Program-made: the position numbers and the translations under genes
Shown here: in pieces, positions 12,551 through 24,425 of the stretch
Numbering within the stretch: position 1 is the first letter of the stretch
Layout of the letters: the number at the start of each line of letters is the position of its first letter
The notes under the pieces: model-generated
Databases searched by the model: none
Told to the model about the DNA's origin: nothing
What the model saw: the letters and a program-made list of their open reading frames with translations, nothing else
NCBI RefSeq assembly: GCF_020740795.1
Contig: NC_067285.1
Coordinates: 21,906,241 to 21,970,240 of the forward strand
Reading direction: 5' to 3'
DNA length: 64,000 nt
Origin: Apus apus
Taxonomy: Eukaryota > Chordata > Aves > Apodiformes > Apodidae

Positions 12551-15509
12551 GCTGCAGATGACATGGCACATAAACAGCTGGGGAAGAGATCTTCCACTCA
12601 ACAGACTGACACTTGTTGACCCTGACAAACAGAGAAGTCATTGCTAATATTCCGGACTATTAACAGAATTTGCAGTTATCTACATTAAAAGATCATGTTT
12701 TAAGATTATGATTCAGGGAATTAATTTAAATATATTTGGTTGGCACTGAAAAAAAAATGTCTCTACAAAACACTGCAGGGATGACAAGGACAGACAAACT
12801 TTAAATTAGTGGGCTAGACATTTAAAATAACCTGACAGTAATGAAGGTGCTTACAGCCAATGTGTGAATCAGTGGCAGAGCTGGTAGCAAAACTTCACTT
12901 TGCAACTCATGAATCAAAGGTCCCTCCAAGACACAAAACTGGCTTCTACAGTAAATCAGCTTCTGTGTGTTTTCAGATGGAAGGAAGAGATGGGAAAGCG
13001 TGCTGATAACCTAAATCTTAGTTACCAGCTGGGACAAAAGGCAGCATGCCAAACTGGATAGATCAAATGCTTTAATCTATGATGATACCCCTGTAAGCAT
13101 GTGAAATATATAGGTGTCTTAACAGATTCTGTAGCGGACCAGACCTCTTATTATCCAGGGAACTTGAGTAGGTGCATCATTTATAACTAGGTATCTGTGA
13201 ATTTCCCAGTTGATCAAAATCAATTCTTTTTATTAGCTCCGCAGCATTCCCTCATTTTTGTCCTAGCCTGAAGAAAAGGAAAACCCCACAATGACACATG
13301 AGAAAGCAGAAAAACAGGCACAATGGAAATCACAGCATTGCTTAATGAATTGGGAAAGGAATGAGAACACTTGTTCCGTAGCTTTTTGGTTTTGAGGTCC
13401 TTCCTCCACCGCATTTGCCCTACTTTGCCAATTATTTGGCACCAAGTAGCCTAGGAGTAGATTCAAGCAGGAAGCTGGGGAGGGTAAAATTTAATGCGTG
13501 TATATTAATAGGATACATGTCCCCCTGCTTCGTCTGAAGTTACATTGTCACTTCTAGGTATAAACTAACCTCACATAAACAAGATTTAAAGTGACTGAAT
13601 CCATTTATACTTGAAGCTCCAGCAACTTCATTAAACAGGTTCAGGATTCAGCTAAACTAACTGTACCTGTCTGCTTACTGACCTTCTTCAGTACAAATAT
13701 CCTGCAATAAAGGACCATAAATGTAAAATTATTGAACACGATGAATATGCTCTTTGTATACCCGTGTCCTAAGGCACTTTCTGGCCTAGGAAAAGAAAAA
13801 AATAACTGGAAAATACCCTGACAATTAATTACACCTTAAAGAATTTCAGTGACTCACTTGTTTTTAGAGTATAATCCACAGATGATTGGTCAAATAGGTA
13901 GGCATTCCTTCTCAAAGGCTGATATGGTATGAAAAACTGCTTAATCACACTACAGTTGCTTCTGAATGCAACCCTTGTTTCAGTAGCCTATAACCTTTAG
14001 TTATTTAGGAACATCCTGACACCACAAACAAATACAAGGCCTTAGAACAGGCATAAGGATAAATTAGTCAAATAAATAAAATTGTAAGTAGCTGATCAGT
14101 TAAGCATTGAAGTTGTGGTTTCTCTAGAGACACTTAAGCCACAGTCAGTAATGAAACTGGAATGCAATATCACACAGAGTGTGAATCAGCACTGTCAAAC
14201 ACGTTCACCTTTACATAGACAGTTGTGTACAAAGGTGCTACCTTGCAGCCAGAGTTTCTCATTTTCCACAAAAAAAAGGAATTATTCATTGCTTTTCTCT
14301 TTAGATATCCTATCGACCTTCTTCCCAGCAGAGTAGAAGGTGGGTGTAGACCTGGTCTTCTGGTTTGGGAGCTTCAAATACAGCTAGCACATTACCAGGT
14401 ATTCAGCATATTGATATACTGCTACTATATATTCATGAAGCCCCAAACAGAAGAATCTACTTGCAATACATCTGTGTCTTCCCATCTGCAACAAACCAGA
14501 TCCTTGAAGGTTAAACACTACATAAGGGAGGAAGAAGATAAGCCATCCTATAAAGGAAGCCTTTAATCAGCAATAAATAAAATGAAGGAAAGTAAGATCA
14601 TCCTGTTGGAAGGCAGTGTGAAAGGAAACCTGGAACCATTTCCTCCTAAAGCCACACCCTTACCATGCTATTTATTCCCAGGGGAATTATTTAGCTGCAG
14701 CTGCTCAGAGTCACATTATCAGACATATTATAACGTGAGACCAACTCCTATTGTTTTCTATGGAACTCATGCAAAAACCTAGCAGAAACTAAACTGAAGG
14801 CAAAGGTGTTTGATAATCAGAGAGAGTTTCCAAAGATGCACCTGCATTTTGCTGCTTTTTTTCTCAGTTGTCCTCATGCCATAGACAGTAGAAATCTATA
14901 GAAGCAAGGTATGGCCACTTAAACCCATAATTTCTGTGAGTGGCGCCAGAGGACTGAAAGGGAAATGCACTGAGAACTGGCAGTAGGAAAGGCCATCTTC
15001 CTGTTTAATAAGAATGCTGCCTGACCTAAACACTTTATTCAAGAGCCTCATGGTTGCAGAGGTTAAAATGCCCAGAGACGGAAGGATGCTGAATAACTCT
15101 TAGGGTTTGGCAAATACAACTCCTGAATGTTGTTGGTCGCCAAGAAAATTCTGACTCATAAGTAGCCATATGTATTGCTCCACAAAAGGATATGAATGTG
15201 TAATACTTGCACTGATGGGTCTTAAAAGTAGTAAAATATTTTTAGCACTTTTAGTAGATTTCTGTCTGGTGTGAAGAATAGTTTGGTTTGCAGAGAAGAC
15301 CTCCTTAGACTGTGAATGCCACTTGTCCAAAGAGGCCTGGTGAGCAGCCTGCCTGGGAAAGAGAGAGCAAAAGCACGGAAGCGGAGGTGACCTGGTAATG
15401 TGTCAGCAAGGAGTGGCAAGCCTGAAAAAGAGAGTACAGTGCCAAAATGTTATATAGAGGCATATAATCAAAGGCAAATTTTCTAAAACAGTTCTACCCT
15501 GCAGAACCC

Positions 15510-15533
15510 TTTTTTTTTTTTTTTTTTTTTTTT
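15510..15533. repeat. T24 homopolymer
   Basis: An uninterrupted run of 24 T sits between ACCC and AATCATG. CR1 elements do not carry poly(A) tails and no retrocopy body is recognised beside it, so it is treated as simple sequence. Confidence 0.9.
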
Positions 15534-17277
15534 AATCATGTGCAGCAGAAACCCTGAGGAAACACCATTTGACCTTCCCAGTGCTGGTGCTTGGGACCCA
15601 ATGCTGTTGACATAACTGTCGCATTATTTCATCACAAATTTTGGCCCCTTATTTGCTAAATTTAGTTTTTCCTTACTTCAGGGAATGGCTAACTCTGAAG
15701 ATCTGCACATGTGTTTGTAAAAAAGACTTACAAAGGGAACAAAACCAAGCCTTAGTGTGGATGTTCAGAGTCTCCTCTGTTAAAAACACCTTTGGCTTTG
15801 CACATCTAAAATATCTTCTATTTAGGACAGCAGTATGCTCTTCACATAGTCATTAGTCAAGCTACACGGCATGTCTAGGTGGTAAGCAAGCTTTATAGTC
15901 CACTAAATGGATATCTATGGTCAGTAACTGAAAAACTGACTTACCTAAAGCAACAAAACAAGACAGTAACAGAGAAGTCAGATCTATATGATAACATTTT
16001 CCTGCTTTGCTTGATGTTACTCTTTAAAGTTAACAAGCAGAGCTGTCTCCAAAAACAAATCCCTTAGTTCCAAACATGTGGAGTCTTCCCATTCCATGCT
16101 CGCCAGGCTAGAAATCATAGGCTTCTTGCCATGAAGATCAAACTGTTACGTTTCAAAAAAGTTGTCTGCATGTCACAACTTTCTGTCTCCACTAGTTTGA
16201 TGCTTTGAACAAAATTTTAAAATTGAATCCAATGAGGATATGTCCCTTGCATCTGATAAACCTTCCCTGGAGTCCACACTCCAGCTGCTGCTGTCTGTCT
16301 ACATAAGGACTGAAGCACACTAATGGTATTTGAAAGACACACAAGATAAATGGCCAAGACACATCACTGTAAAGCAGGGATCAAAGAGGTATCTGCATTC
16401 CCTCAAAAACTGAAATAGCAAAAACATTTAAGAGCCCTTTTCTCTTACTGGCATGGGCATCACAGGAGGACTGGCTAGATTTGGAGCCTAGAAACTTTGC
16501 CAGTTTTTATAAAGGAGCTCAGCCTATTTTTTTTTATTTTTTTTTTCCCCTGAGAAGTGACTGCTTGTTTTAATGTCCCCACAAACTATTTGGCAGCAGA
16601 ACAAAGGTTTCTTCAGATAGCTGTGGGATATTACTGAGCACTTCATGCTCCTAGCAATGCAGTAATTCCCTAACCACTGTACAATTAAGGGCTTTGTTGA
16701 GGTCCAGTGACATATTTGTGCATTTGAAGTGCTGCACCTTGTTTCATAGGTCAGACTGACACACACACTGAGAAAAAAACCCCTATTTTCTAGCCAAACT
16801 TTTACCTGCAAAGGTGGATTCTTTAATAGTGATTCATAGCTGCTCCATCCCCAGCCTGCTGTACTTGCTCTCCCCTTGGATCATAACCATTCTCTGCATT
16901 TAGTTTTAGTCACCATTAAAGCCCTGATGCTCAGTTAGAGAACTCACTTGGCTCTCTGGAGATCAGAGCAACTAAACATTGAGCCTTTTGTTCTCGTTTC
17001 CCAGTGAAAAGAGAACTAAATTCCTGAGTGGATGATTCTATCTTTTTGATCATAATTTCTAATTTCTTCCTTTGTTTCCTGCCATGGATTTCCCTGGGAA
17101 AGAAACAAAGAAGCCTTTCCTGCCTTGTGTGTGATTTCCTTGCCCTTCTGCTGACAAGTCAAATGGTTGGTGCTGACTGGTGATGATATTTCACTCTATG
17201 CAAAAGGCAAAGGGGAAATGACCTGTCAGCACTCAAATAATAAAACTTGCAAGTAGCACGTTCGCTGCTGACGACTT

Positions 17278-17285
17278 ATTTGCAT
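17278..17285 (+). promoter_or_regulatory. Consensus POU octamer ATTTGCAT
   Basis: An exact octamer motif lies just downstream of a CpG-containing stretch (17258-17273) that is unusual in this AT-rich neighbourhood. The octamer is the known target of POU/Oct factors. A single 8-mer match in 64 kb is expected by chance, so this is a weak regulatory suggestion only. Confidence 0.15.
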
Positions 17286-17299
17286 TTCTGTCTTTTTAG

Positions 17300-20200
17300 A
17301 GCCTTTTCCACACTGGAAAATCATAAAGAAATTTTAAAATACATTCAGGAATTAAAGACTGATTCTACCAATTTTTTACCATACAGGAGGCTTCACGAAA
17401 ATCTGCACTAAAATCATGTGGATGACTTATAAGAATGTCTGCAGAGGCAAGCACCATTCTTCTATTCAAAGCAGAAAGTACATTGACAGAGTGCACCATA
17501 CACATTATGCAAGATGGGGGATTACATCTGTAAAACAGGCATCAAGTGAGCAGATAAAAAATTTAAATAACTTGAGTGACAAGCACAGGTCACTTTCAGA
17601 TGCCTAACTTGGTGCTATAAGGGCAATTTCATATTCCATGTCCCAATAAGGTAAAGATATGAGAATTACTTGAGATGTTATCAATTCTCTGCATTTTTCC
17701 ACTATCTGCTCCCTTAACCTAAAGGTATTTCAGAAGATTTAAGGAATTCCAATTTTCATATATGTACACAGAAAGATAAAATACTGTCTAAAAGGATTTT
17801 AGATTAATTTTCCAAAAATCTCCACACATAGAAAGAAAAAAAAATAAAGAAAATAAAATATTTTGCAATCAGAGACTAGCATATTAAATAAAACTTGCAA
17901 GGCAATATAATAATGATATTCTGGGCAAGTATGGACATTCCAACCTGCTGGTATAGTAGAAACTACAGACTTACTTCTCTACAGTGACTAAAACCCCTTA
18001 AGGCTTAATGTATATTAACCTGCTTTTCTTAAGGAAGTATGTTCAGTGTAGGTTTTGGCAACATCTAATTTTTCACACATGATGAATTAACCAGCAAAAC
18101 ATCCTGCCCTTTCTCACACAGATGAAATAAATGCTATGATTTTCCATAAGAGCTTTTCTCTTCAATAGAAGATTTAAAAAAACACACAACCCCCCCCCCA
18201 AAACAAACAACAAAACACCACACAAAGCAAAACCTAATCTAATCTCTATTGAAAACATACTGTTTGGTAGAATATTCATTCTTATGGGAACTGAAATGAG
18301 ACACCATCTTCTAGCACAGTTTTTGGTGGGATTTTGCATATCCATTGTATCTGTGTTCTTTGTAACCATAAGCACCCCCATTGACTGGGATGACTTAAAA
18401 ATTTCACTCACTCCCTACTCCATGTCTTTCTGGGATATTAAGGAGGTTGGGTAAGAAATGCACAGGGCTGACATGCATGGCATTCCCATAAAACATTTAT
18501 GATTCTCTCATGGATGGTCTGCAAGACATCAGGCAAGTCTGTGTCAACCTGCTGCAAAATCTAACTCTGGATTAGGTTTATACATCACCTTTCTGTCTAT
18601 AAAATTAAAAGTATGCCTTTTTAAAATAGAAAGGTTTTAATGCAGGGAGGGTGACTTATCAAGGAGTTGCAACTTCCCCTGGCAGGTTAGATGCCTGATT
18701 TCAGCACTGGCATCCATGCAAAACCTTAAAGGTAACACAAGGGATAGTTAATAAACTTTCCTGCAGCTTGCCTGGGAAACACCTGGGTGCTACCAGTGAT
18801 CATTATCTCAATCTATTGTCTGTTGATGGCTGCACTGCATTGCTTGCAGCAGCTATTGAAAGTAGTTTTATATATACACATAAAAAAATTAAAAAAATTA
18901 AATATTTCAGATAACTGATAGCAAAACAGGTATCAGAGGCCCCTGATCAAGCTTCACACACCTCCAGAGGAACAGTGCCACAGGATATGCAGTTGTTAAT
19001 GGAATTTTTTGAAGATCTGTCCAGGACAGGAGAGGCAAGAGCTGAAATTTTGCTTCCTGGTGAGTAGTGGCACTTGTATAAGTGGGGCCTGCTTCAGTGC
19101 AAAGGAAGATGCTAAGCACTGAATAGCGTAATTTACATGCTCAAACCAGGACATGGCCTTTTATTGTTTTGTCCTTCCATGACTCCTGTTTACTAGATGC
19201 ATCAGTAACAATAAGTTTTTCTAGATCCTTGTACCACCAAAAAGTCACAGCTGCCTTCCAGTTAGGTTGTTTGGAAGTGGTCAGGCAGAGCGAAGCTGGA
19301 AGAACAGTGGTGGCTGGAAGCATAGGATGAAAAAAACTTTGAAACATGGTTGTACCCAGAGAGAAGAAAAGACCTGGGGACTGTCATTCAGCTTACTAGA
19401 TCTGGAGAGGTTTGAAAGAAGAGGCTGCAGATATGGTTGGTACTAAATAACAGCTGCTCTAAAATAGGTATTTCTGTCATACAGAAGAATTTATCTTCTC
19501 TCTGTCTAATATTGCTTCTAACTACAGGGGTGGATAGAGTGACTTTGGTGTTAAGACAGTGCATATAAATTCTGCCAGTGTTCCACTTTAAAATAAATAC
19601 GCTATATTATTTAAATATACTTGCATATAAAGTCAGTCTTCAAATTCTCTGCCATCCACCTTCAAAACAGATATGGTGTATCCTCTTTAGGACAAGGAAT
19701 CAAGAACTGTTGAGTAGATAATGATCTCAACATGAATGTGCTTGTAGTAGCAAAACTAGTTTCTACAGGGAGATGGATATTCTTGGGTGCTGCCACTGAA
19801 TAATGTAATTTTCAATGCGATTGCTAACATGGGAGCCTCCCCACCCTCTGGTAGCTTTCTGAAAACAGATGACACATGATACTCAGATATTTAGTTGAGT
19901 TTTTACTTCTATTTCAAGATATTTCCCCTAGTTGAAGTCTGGACCAAACGATAATAAGTCCCAAGTCTTCTGAGATTTATGATATTAGTATGCTTTATCT
20001 TCCATTATGGAAGCTGTTTGCTGTGTGACTTGTTTATGTAGCTCAGTGATCAGGCACTACAAATACCAGGCACTAATTAATTCTTACTCTCTTTTGGCAA
20101 CAGTCCCACTAGCAAGCTGTGATGGTCATGCCTTTTCTGCGGTCACTGGAAGGGCAAGACTTGCTATGTGAGCCTTCACTGTTGACTGGTTATCATATCT

Positions 20201-22020
20201 ACACACTTGTTTGTGTTGCTGCACATTTCTGTTTCTTCCCTTAAACTTCAGAAGTGCTAATTTGAAGCTGAACTGCTGTGCCCCAGCCAAGATGTGAACC
20301 TCAAAGACTTCAGGTTCTAAATAAGAAAGCAAAAGTAAAGAAAGCAGTGGACCAAAGGAAGCATTGCTAGCTCAAGTTGATAGATGAGAATCAATTTGAA
20401 GAGACATTAAAGGTCAGTTTCAAGAGGTACATAAGCATAAGCAAGACCTTCAGAGGCAATGAGACTAGTTAAATTCTTGAACCATTCAGTGAGTTACCTG
20501 TGGGTACCATCGAGTTCCAAAACGTAGTTCCTCTACTTCCATAAATGGAGGCCAGATCTGAGGCAGGTTAAAATCAGAACACATCTCTTGCACCTATGAC
20601 AGAAGCTTAATATGGTAACGGGCTTTGGCAGTAGCTATCTGGTGCTGAGACTGGCTTTTTCTGTATAGCAAGTACTCTGACTGGCTAATTCTCTCCAGCT
20701 GCATTAAGCCACAACCCTTGCAGGACATAGCCATCTTTTGCCTGGAGAAGACCCAACATCTTTCCTCCTTAAGCTTTAGCAAGCCAGAGTTTTATTACTA
20801 GAAAACATCTAGGCCCATATGCATTATAGCATTTTTGCTATGGGCTACTTAGACAAATCAATATACATTCCTAAAGGAGACCACCAGAAGTCTATTTTCT
20901 GGCTATTTTGATGTATGTTGAGTTCAACTAAGAATCATCCCAGGTTTAATTCAGAAAATCTTAAATACTCTGGAATCCCTTGAAAGTTTTTTCAAATATC
21001 AGTATTCCTTGTCCTACTAATTCTTGTATCTTCTTACCATTCCTCCTTGCGTTCCCAACATCCTACACATAATGCATATTAGATCCAGTCACAGCTCCAC
21101 AAATGTGTATGAGCTTGACTGCCTTGACACCTTGTAAGAAGTCAGTAGAAGAGTCTGTCAGAATCTTCTCAGCAGGTTCTGTTATTTCTGTACCACATCA
21201 CCCATTAGTTCTGTTTCCCAGGGTGGCACCAACTTACTTGCCTTATATTTAGCTACTGCAAGTCTCATGATGTTTCAGAGTGTCCTCAGGTAAACTTACT
21301 AACTCCTCTGTCAAACCCATGAGTCAAGCCGGGCAGCTTCTATTGTCTCACATGATAAAAAGAAGGTTAGTCCTCAGTAGTCTTTTCTGATCAGCCTGTG
21401 TATTAGATGAGACAACCATACCTACCTTAACACATCTTGCTTGTGCTTTTTTCAACCAGTCAATAAGCCTCCAATAACCAAAGGAAAGGAATAGATGTTC
21501 CCACACAGAGGTGCAATACCTTACACTACAAAGAGAAATTGGATTATAAGGCCTTTTCTTCAGCTAGATCTCAGGACATAGGACAGACAGCGTAAATGTC
21601 AGAATTAACTTCTCATTGGTAGGGTGCCTTTCACAAACAGCCAGAGCTGGAAGAAGAGCTACAATCCCAATAAGTTGCCAAGATGTATCAGGAGAGAATG
21701 TGGGATTTCTGTCTATTTTCCATTATGTTATCATTGTCTTCCCACAACCCTGTAATCTCAGTTCTCTTCACAGAGATACAGGTAAAGATACTGAGTAGCT
21801 TATCTTGGAGGGGTTGGCTTTGGCTTCCATAACACTGGAGTTTGTATGTTGCCAGGATCAATGATCATCTTGGACAAAAAGACTCAGCAATGTGGACATC
21901 AGTGAGAGATCTACTAAAAGACAGCTACAGCTGGGGAAGAGCTAACATTCAGTAGGAAACAAAACCTTGAAGAGCAGGTGTAAAACAGTAAGATACAACA
22001 CAGAAATACAGGAAGGTGTT
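17300..22020. other. Non-coding AT-rich DNA, no gene seen
   Basis: The stretch contains a C10 run (18190-18199) inside an A/C-rich tract (about 18172-18237) and A/T simple sequence near 18870-18905. No convincing exon, RNA gene or transposon was recognised, and the open frames are short and domain-free. Confidence 0.55.
18172..18237. repeat. A/C-rich low-complexity tract with C10
   Basis: An A-run and ACACAACC lead into C10 (18190-18199), followed by AAACAAACAACAAAACACC-type sequence. It resembles the tract at 50843-50918. It is simple sequence. Confidence 0.7.
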
Positions 22021-22058
22021 TTTCCTCTTATCTGGATGTAGATCCAGATGAGAGGAAA
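22021..22058. repeat. 17-bp hairpin at the 5' edge of a CR1 copy
   Basis: The left arm TTTCCTCTTATCTGGAT at 22021-22037 and the right arm at 22042-22058 are reverse complements at 16 of 17 positions. The single exception would be a G-U wobble in RNA. The loop is GTAG at 22038-22041. The right arm belongs to the CR1 element that follows (its GATGAGGAAAG-like segment), while the left arm lies outside the recognisable element. The structure may be a foldback formed when the truncated LINE integrated. Confidence 0.8.
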
Positions 22059-22378
22059 GACTGGGAAACTTGGGGCTGTTTACTCTAGAGAAGAGAAGAG
22101 GGCCACTTTCTTTTCAGTCGTGCCCTGTAATAGGACAAGGGGCAGTGGACAAAAACTGGAACACAGGAAGTTCAACATCAACATGAGGAAAAACTTGTTG
22201 GGGTGACGGAGCACTGCAACAGGCTGCCCAGAAAGGCTGTGGAGTCTCCTTCTCTGGAGACTTTCAAGACTGGATGAGTTTCTGTGTGACCTGCCCTACG
22301 TGGTTCTGCTCCAGCAGGGGGAATGGAATCGATCTCCAGAGGTCTCTTCCAACCCCATTCTGTGATCCTATAATCCCG
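22042..22378 (+). mobile_element. CR1 LINE, 5'-truncated 3' end
   Basis: From left to right the copy shows the typical CR1 3' landmarks: a GAAAGACTGGGAAACTTGGG-like block, AGAGAAGAGAAG, GATAGGACAAGGG (here AATAGGACAAGGG), ACTGCAACAGGCTGCCCAG, the CTCCAGAGGTCTCTTCCAACC block, and a terminal ATTCTGTGATCCTAT. A piece between the AGAGAAGAGAAG block and the GGACAAGGG block appears deleted relative to the usual CR1 tail. The 3' octamer-type terminus and lack of poly(A) are typical of avian CR1. The copy covers only the end of ORF2 and the 3' UTR, so it cannot move on its own. Confidence 0.95.
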
Positions 22379-22379
22379 G

Positions 22380-23435
22380 CTCATTCGTCATTTTCCATTC
22401 AGCCATGCCTTGCCTGTTTGCATGATCCTTTCATGCAACTGAGAAGGTGGGGGTTCATGAAAGGCAGGGTACATTGGGTACAGAAGACTGGAGAAATGCA
22501 GCGGAGACAGTAAGACCATTTCCCTCCTTGATGGATCAATCCAGCTTGCTACCCCTCTCTCTCCATGTACTCCTAAGGGAGCTGGCTGGTATGTCTATAT
22601 CCAAACTGAGCTCTGCAAAAGCCAGCATGAGCAGCTTTCTGCAAACCACTGTTCTGTTTCAAATATGGGTCACCAAGCTCTGCTTTCATCACAGCCCACT
22701 TTCTTTCCAAACAGCTCTCAGTCCCTCTGGCCCCAAGTGCAGACAATGATCTTCATTCTCCTTTGCTCATGCCCTGGGCATGTCTACAGATTCACAAACC
22801 TCTTCCACCCCCACAAAGAGTCATGGAAGAGTCCTTCCTCAAAGTTCACACCCCCTATTTAATTGCTAACTCCTCTCACCTGGACATAGGCCAAGTCTTC
22901 ATTAGTACGTGCTCCTTATTTTATTTTTTGCTTTCCTGTTTTGCTCATAACTTTCAAAATGGTTTCTGAAAGATTTGGTGTTTCTCTTCCCTGTCTACCT
23001 TAATGTGGATGTTGACTTGTGATGCTCAAAAAGGTAAAAATACCCTCATCAGATGCAGGCATGTTTTCACAATCATTCTGCCTGTCTGGCAGGGTGTTGG
23101 GAAACATCTCAATTACAGTATGTGCAAGTGCTCAGTAAGAGCAAAAGACTCCCCAGCTTTCTCTAATGTGTTAATAGCTCTCCTATAACTGTAAAAGGGA
23201 AAAAGCTCAACAGGAAAGGCAGACATGACCAGTTCCTTCCTTAACAGTCTCACTGACTTCAGCTCTGCCACTCAGAGCTACCAAAGGCAATGGGGAAGGG
23301 AATTGAGGGGAAGTAAGCTGGGGCAATGAGCTGCACAATACATGCACAACTTACATGTTGCAGAACAAGGCATAAGCCCAGGCAAGTCAGAGCATCACTC
23401 AAGCCTGTGAAGAGCAACTGGGTGTTGCCACAGTC
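22380..23435. other. Non-coding, mildly pyrimidine-rich DNA
   Basis: Immediately downstream of the CR1 terminus the + strand is C/T-rich to about 22900. Several short overlapping + frames are present, but none has a recognisable domain or splice context. Nothing else was identified. Confidence 0.5.
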
Positions 23436-23468
23436 CAGGTGATTCTGCAATGGTCACAGAATCACCTG
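23436..23468. repeat. Perfect 12-bp-arm hairpin
   Basis: CAGGTGATTCTG at 23436-23447 and CAGAATCACCTG at 23457-23468 are exact reverse complements separated by a 9-nt loop (23448-23456). TCACAGAATCACC on the right arm also resembles a reverse-oriented CR1 terminus, so part of it may be a tiny relic of such an end. Confidence 0.85.
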
Positions 23469-23611
23469 CATGGTGTTGAGTGAGGAGGTCCCAGATTAAT
23501 CCCTAGCTCATCCCTATGCAACCTGATCAGGGCACATTTCTCTTTCTCTCCGTGTTCTTGCTGCTATTTACAGCCTCATTATGTCAATAACACAGTGTAA
23601 CAACAACAAAG

Positions 23612-23889
<278 letters not shown>

Positions 23890-24249
23890 TGTAACTTATT
23901 ACACCTCACTCTCTCTGGAAAAATTCAGAATGAGTCTAGAAAGCCACAGATTAGCTACAAAACTCAGCCCATCAAATATCTATTGTTTCTCCTACCAACA
24001 GACAATGGATGAATTCCTGTAATTTTGTGCTGGTTTTAGTCAGCTGCTAGAAAAAAAGCCTAACAACGAAGAATGGGCTTCTGTGTTGCAATTCCCAAAG
24101 GCATCTGAGACACTCAGGCAGACTCCAGGGGGGTTCAGAGTAGAAGCAAGCACTTGTGACAGCAGCTGCTGGGAAGGTGGCCCTTTGCACCTTGTGTTCT
24201 GATGTCCTGCATTGTCAACTGAAATGCAAGATCAGACATCCAGAAAACT

Positions 24250-24420
24250 AAAGGTTCATTCAGGCTCTGCTACTGATTTCTTCCACAACCTTGAGAAGTG
24301 CTGCCCCTCCCACCAATCTCTGCACCTGTAACATGGGAAATATATAATTTTCCTAATGGTAAAAGAGGTGGGATTGAATTAATGAGTCTGTGAAACACTG
24401 TGCGAAAAATAAAGTATGCA
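24250..24420 (+). mobile_element. Probable MIR-type SINE relic
   Basis: The order of blocks follows the MIR core and tail. TTCAGGCTCTGCTACTGATT comes first, then ACAACCTTGAGAAGT (compare GACCTTGGGCAAGT), CTCTGCACCTGTAACATGGG (compare the CTGTAAAATGGGG block), GGATTGAATTAATGAG, and a tail with AACACTGTGCGAAAAATAAAG. The tRNA-derived head is not recognisable. Divergence is high, as expected of an old amniote SINE in a bird. Confidence 0.6.
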
Positions 24421-24425
24421 GGACC

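Larger units (their letters stand above)
11337..17170. other. Non-coding AT-rich DNA, no gene seen
   Basis: No exon, RNA gene or recognisable mobile element was found. The stretch includes a 21-bp inverted repeat at 12530-12550 and a T24 run at 15510-15533, both listed separately. The open frames are short and domain-free. Confidence 0.55.

Noticed and set aside
17171..17231. Possible box C/D snoRNA: TGCTGAC and GTCAGCA terminal stem with box C GTGATGA
   Set aside because: No CTGA box D lies next to the 3' stem, and there is no evidence of a host intron.
19141..19347. Minus-strand frame containing IVTDASSKQ, faintly like a retroelement RNase H motif
   Set aside because: Only a few residues fit, the following catalytic residues are missing, and no neighbouring RT or LTR is seen.
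22274..22969. Chain of overlapping plus-strand frames downstream of and within the CR1 copy
   Set aside because: The first is CR1 3' sequence and the others are domain-free frames in C/T-rich DNA.
24023..24056. GTGCTGGTTTTAGTC, similar to a motif seen in avian retroviral LTRs
   Set aside because: Similarity ends after about 15 bases; no paired LTR, primer-binding site or polypurine tract was found.
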